Assembly: GCF_036711975.1 (NCBI RefSeq)
Contig: NC_091973.1
Span: 372,001-436,000, forward strand
Origin: Onthophagus taurus
Taxonomy: Eukaryota > Arthropoda > Insecta > Coleoptera > Scarabaeidae
Direction: 5' to 3'
DNA: 64,000 bases
In this document: positions 62,341 through 64,000 of the stretch, in pieces
How the letters are laid out: each line of letters starts with the position of its first letter
How positions within the stretch are numbered: the first letter of the stretch is position 1
Translations under genes and position numbers: made by a program
Notes under the pieces: generated by a model
The model's input: the letters and a program-made list of their open reading frames with translations, nothing else
Told to the model about the DNA's origin: nothing
Databases searched by the model: none

Positions 62341-63999
62341 GAATCACAAAGTACTTCTTTTCTTTTTCATAATTGTATAAGATGTAGGTAATAAGAAATA
62401 ACACAATAAATTAGGAAAATTGGATTTTTTATTTTAAAATATAATAAGTAGGAAAGAAGAAAAAACAAATATCGTTATTGCTTTATTATTGTTATAATTA
62501 CGAATTAAATATTAAAACGGAACGAAATTAAATTGATATACAGTAAAAATGATACAATTAATGAATAGATCGTTTTTATTTTCTTAATAATCTGACTGGT
62601 TAGCAAGGAACAATACTGTGCTGTTTCAAAACCTAGACATGTTTGATATGTAGGGGATCGCGTGTGACTAGGTTTTAGGTTTTATTTTAAACGTGAGTCG
62701 TAGTCGTTACGCAGTCCTTGCGCGAATGGTACGGAAAAATGGAAACGTTGTTTGCGTCGTTTTTTTTGTACATCATCAAAGTAAGGTCGGCAAATAAATA
62801 TTGTATTTGTAATCCTCATGCAATGTCATTCTTACAGCTAGTTTTTTTCAATGTTTTTTGTTTATTTTTTAAAATGTTTTTCTAGGTAAACGATCAGAAC
62901 TAAAGTACTATCACATTAAACGCGAATGTATTTTTGGCAACAATGATAATTCCTTACATATCCACAAAAATTTATTCGATATTTACTCGCTATTTTGCGA
63001 AGGCGGGCGCGCCTTAAGACGCGTTTTCGGACGCGCCTCGGCGAAAAAATGGTACATTTATGACTTTTTTTTGAAAATAAATAGATGTTCGCTAAGTTTA
63101 CTTGTATAGAGTAATACGAAAATGACTGATACATGGGACAAAAGTAGCCTAGCTAACGTAGTAAAGTCGTCTTAACTACCGCTTCTGTTTTCACTTTTCT
63201 TTATACATTGATATTATGACGTAGTTCGTTTAGATAATGATATGGAATTTTTTTTACCGATAAAAAGATAATAATGACAAGTTGAAAGTTTTTTATACAC
63301 AATATTGCTTAGGTCTTGTGAGCTCGAGGGTGAAAATAGTCGTTATTTTTTTTCTTTTCCGTAATAAAAAAAATAAATTAATACTAAGCGAAAGGAAACA
63401 AAAAATCAATAGTCGTAAATGCAACTGACGGCTTTGTCAACATTTGAAACTGGCCGTCGATAAAATTCTAACAATAATCGTTAATACAGAGTAGCAATAA
63501 TAATAATAATAATAGAATCTTTTCTTTTGTAAAACTTACTTTGGCGACAATGGTTATTTTTTTTAATAATGCGTAGGGTAGAAGTCCATCCGCTTCTTCG
63601 TTTCCTCTAACAGACAACCCTGTAGGTAAAATTTAAAGAACTAAAGGGCCCTACTAAGTACTGATTATATCCATTCAACTAACAAGTAACAGTACATAAA
63701 CGCAACGCACTTCGTCTACAAACCCACCGTTTTAACATATCTATATACACACTGCTGTACAAGTAGTAGTAATAGTAGTAGTCGAGTTTTGATCTGTGTT
63801 TTACGCACACTACTCAGATATGCCGTCGTCGTTCATCTTTCCGTCGCCCATCATACAATGCTTCCAACATTCCATAGGCGACTCCAAGAGACATCGAAAT
63901 AATAAAGATATAACATCGTCCGATTTTTTTTTAATTCGCGATTTTCGCTCACTACGCGTCGATCACGCTCGGATCGCTATGATTCACGTTCACCGTTAA
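62341..63999. other. Region 3' of Hmgcr, no gene established
   Basis: This is mostly AT-rich sequence with (AAT)n (63497-63515) and (GTA)n-like (63764-63782) microsatellites and a GC-rich imperfect hairpin at 63003-63043. On the minus strand a frame ending at a TAG (63812-63810) reads MECWKHCMMGDGKMNDDGIS before the stop. It could be the last exon of a gene running in from the right, but I recognise no family and no convincing acceptor. Confidence 0.3.
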
Positions 64000-64000
64000 A

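Overview
The window is nuclear DNA from an insect, most likely a beetle. It is AT-rich, its genes are split by GT-AG introns, intergenic and intronic space is large, and decayed transposons of typical arthropod families are scattered through it. The lineage call rests on general gene character, because I cannot run a search. Three protein-coding genes can be built with splice junctions that keep frame throughout.

(1) HGTX (the insect Nkx6 gene) lies on the minus strand at 3647-17229, in three coding exons (340 aa). (2) An NK-class homeobox gene that I read as NK7.1 lies on the plus strand at 36449-50299, also in three coding exons (322 aa). (3) HMG-CoA reductase lies on the plus strand at 56699-61443, in ten coding exons (858 aa). 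A predicted noncoding first exon and an Inr/DPE promoter for it sit near 53445. The two homeobox genes are divergent and share about 19 kb of upstream DNA. The reductase starts a few kilobases beyond the end of NK7.1, on the same strand.

Layout. 1-3.6 kb: diverged repeats and a GC-rich patch beyond the HGTX 3' end. 3.6-17.2 kb: HGTX. Its long intron 2 carries a 163-bp palindromic MITE, a G-run tract, a PIF/Harbinger-like MITE with TTA target duplications, a complex repeat block, and two nested palindromic TA-flanked elements. 17.2-36.4 kb: the shared intergenic region. It holds a composite inverted-repeat element (20.9-23.8 kb), a hAT element with a perfect 8-bp target duplication that contains a decayed LINE reverse transcriptase (24.2-25.4 kb), a second LINE remnant, a 122-bp tandem array, and a broken mariner-type transposon next to a 189-bp tandem duplication. 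36.4-50.3 kb: NK7.1, whose 11.9-kb intron 2 holds a 1.1-kb palindromic element, a LINE scrap and a second G-run tract. 50.3-64 kb: HMG-CoA reductase and a 136-bp tandem repeat 3' of it.

The two homeobox genes encode transcription factors with repression motifs. They probably act in neural or muscle patterning and may share enhancers in the intergenic region. HMG-CoA reductase makes mevalonate; in insects this feeds juvenile hormone and isoprenoid synthesis, not sterols. I see no functional link between it and the homeobox pair. I found no tRNA, rRNA, CRISPR or bacterial-type feature. The large stretches without genes are marked as such. Nothing here is clearly a new biological system. The most unusual objects are the hAT element holding LINE sequence, the palindrome inserted at the centre of another palindrome, and the divergent Nk6/Nk7 pair.
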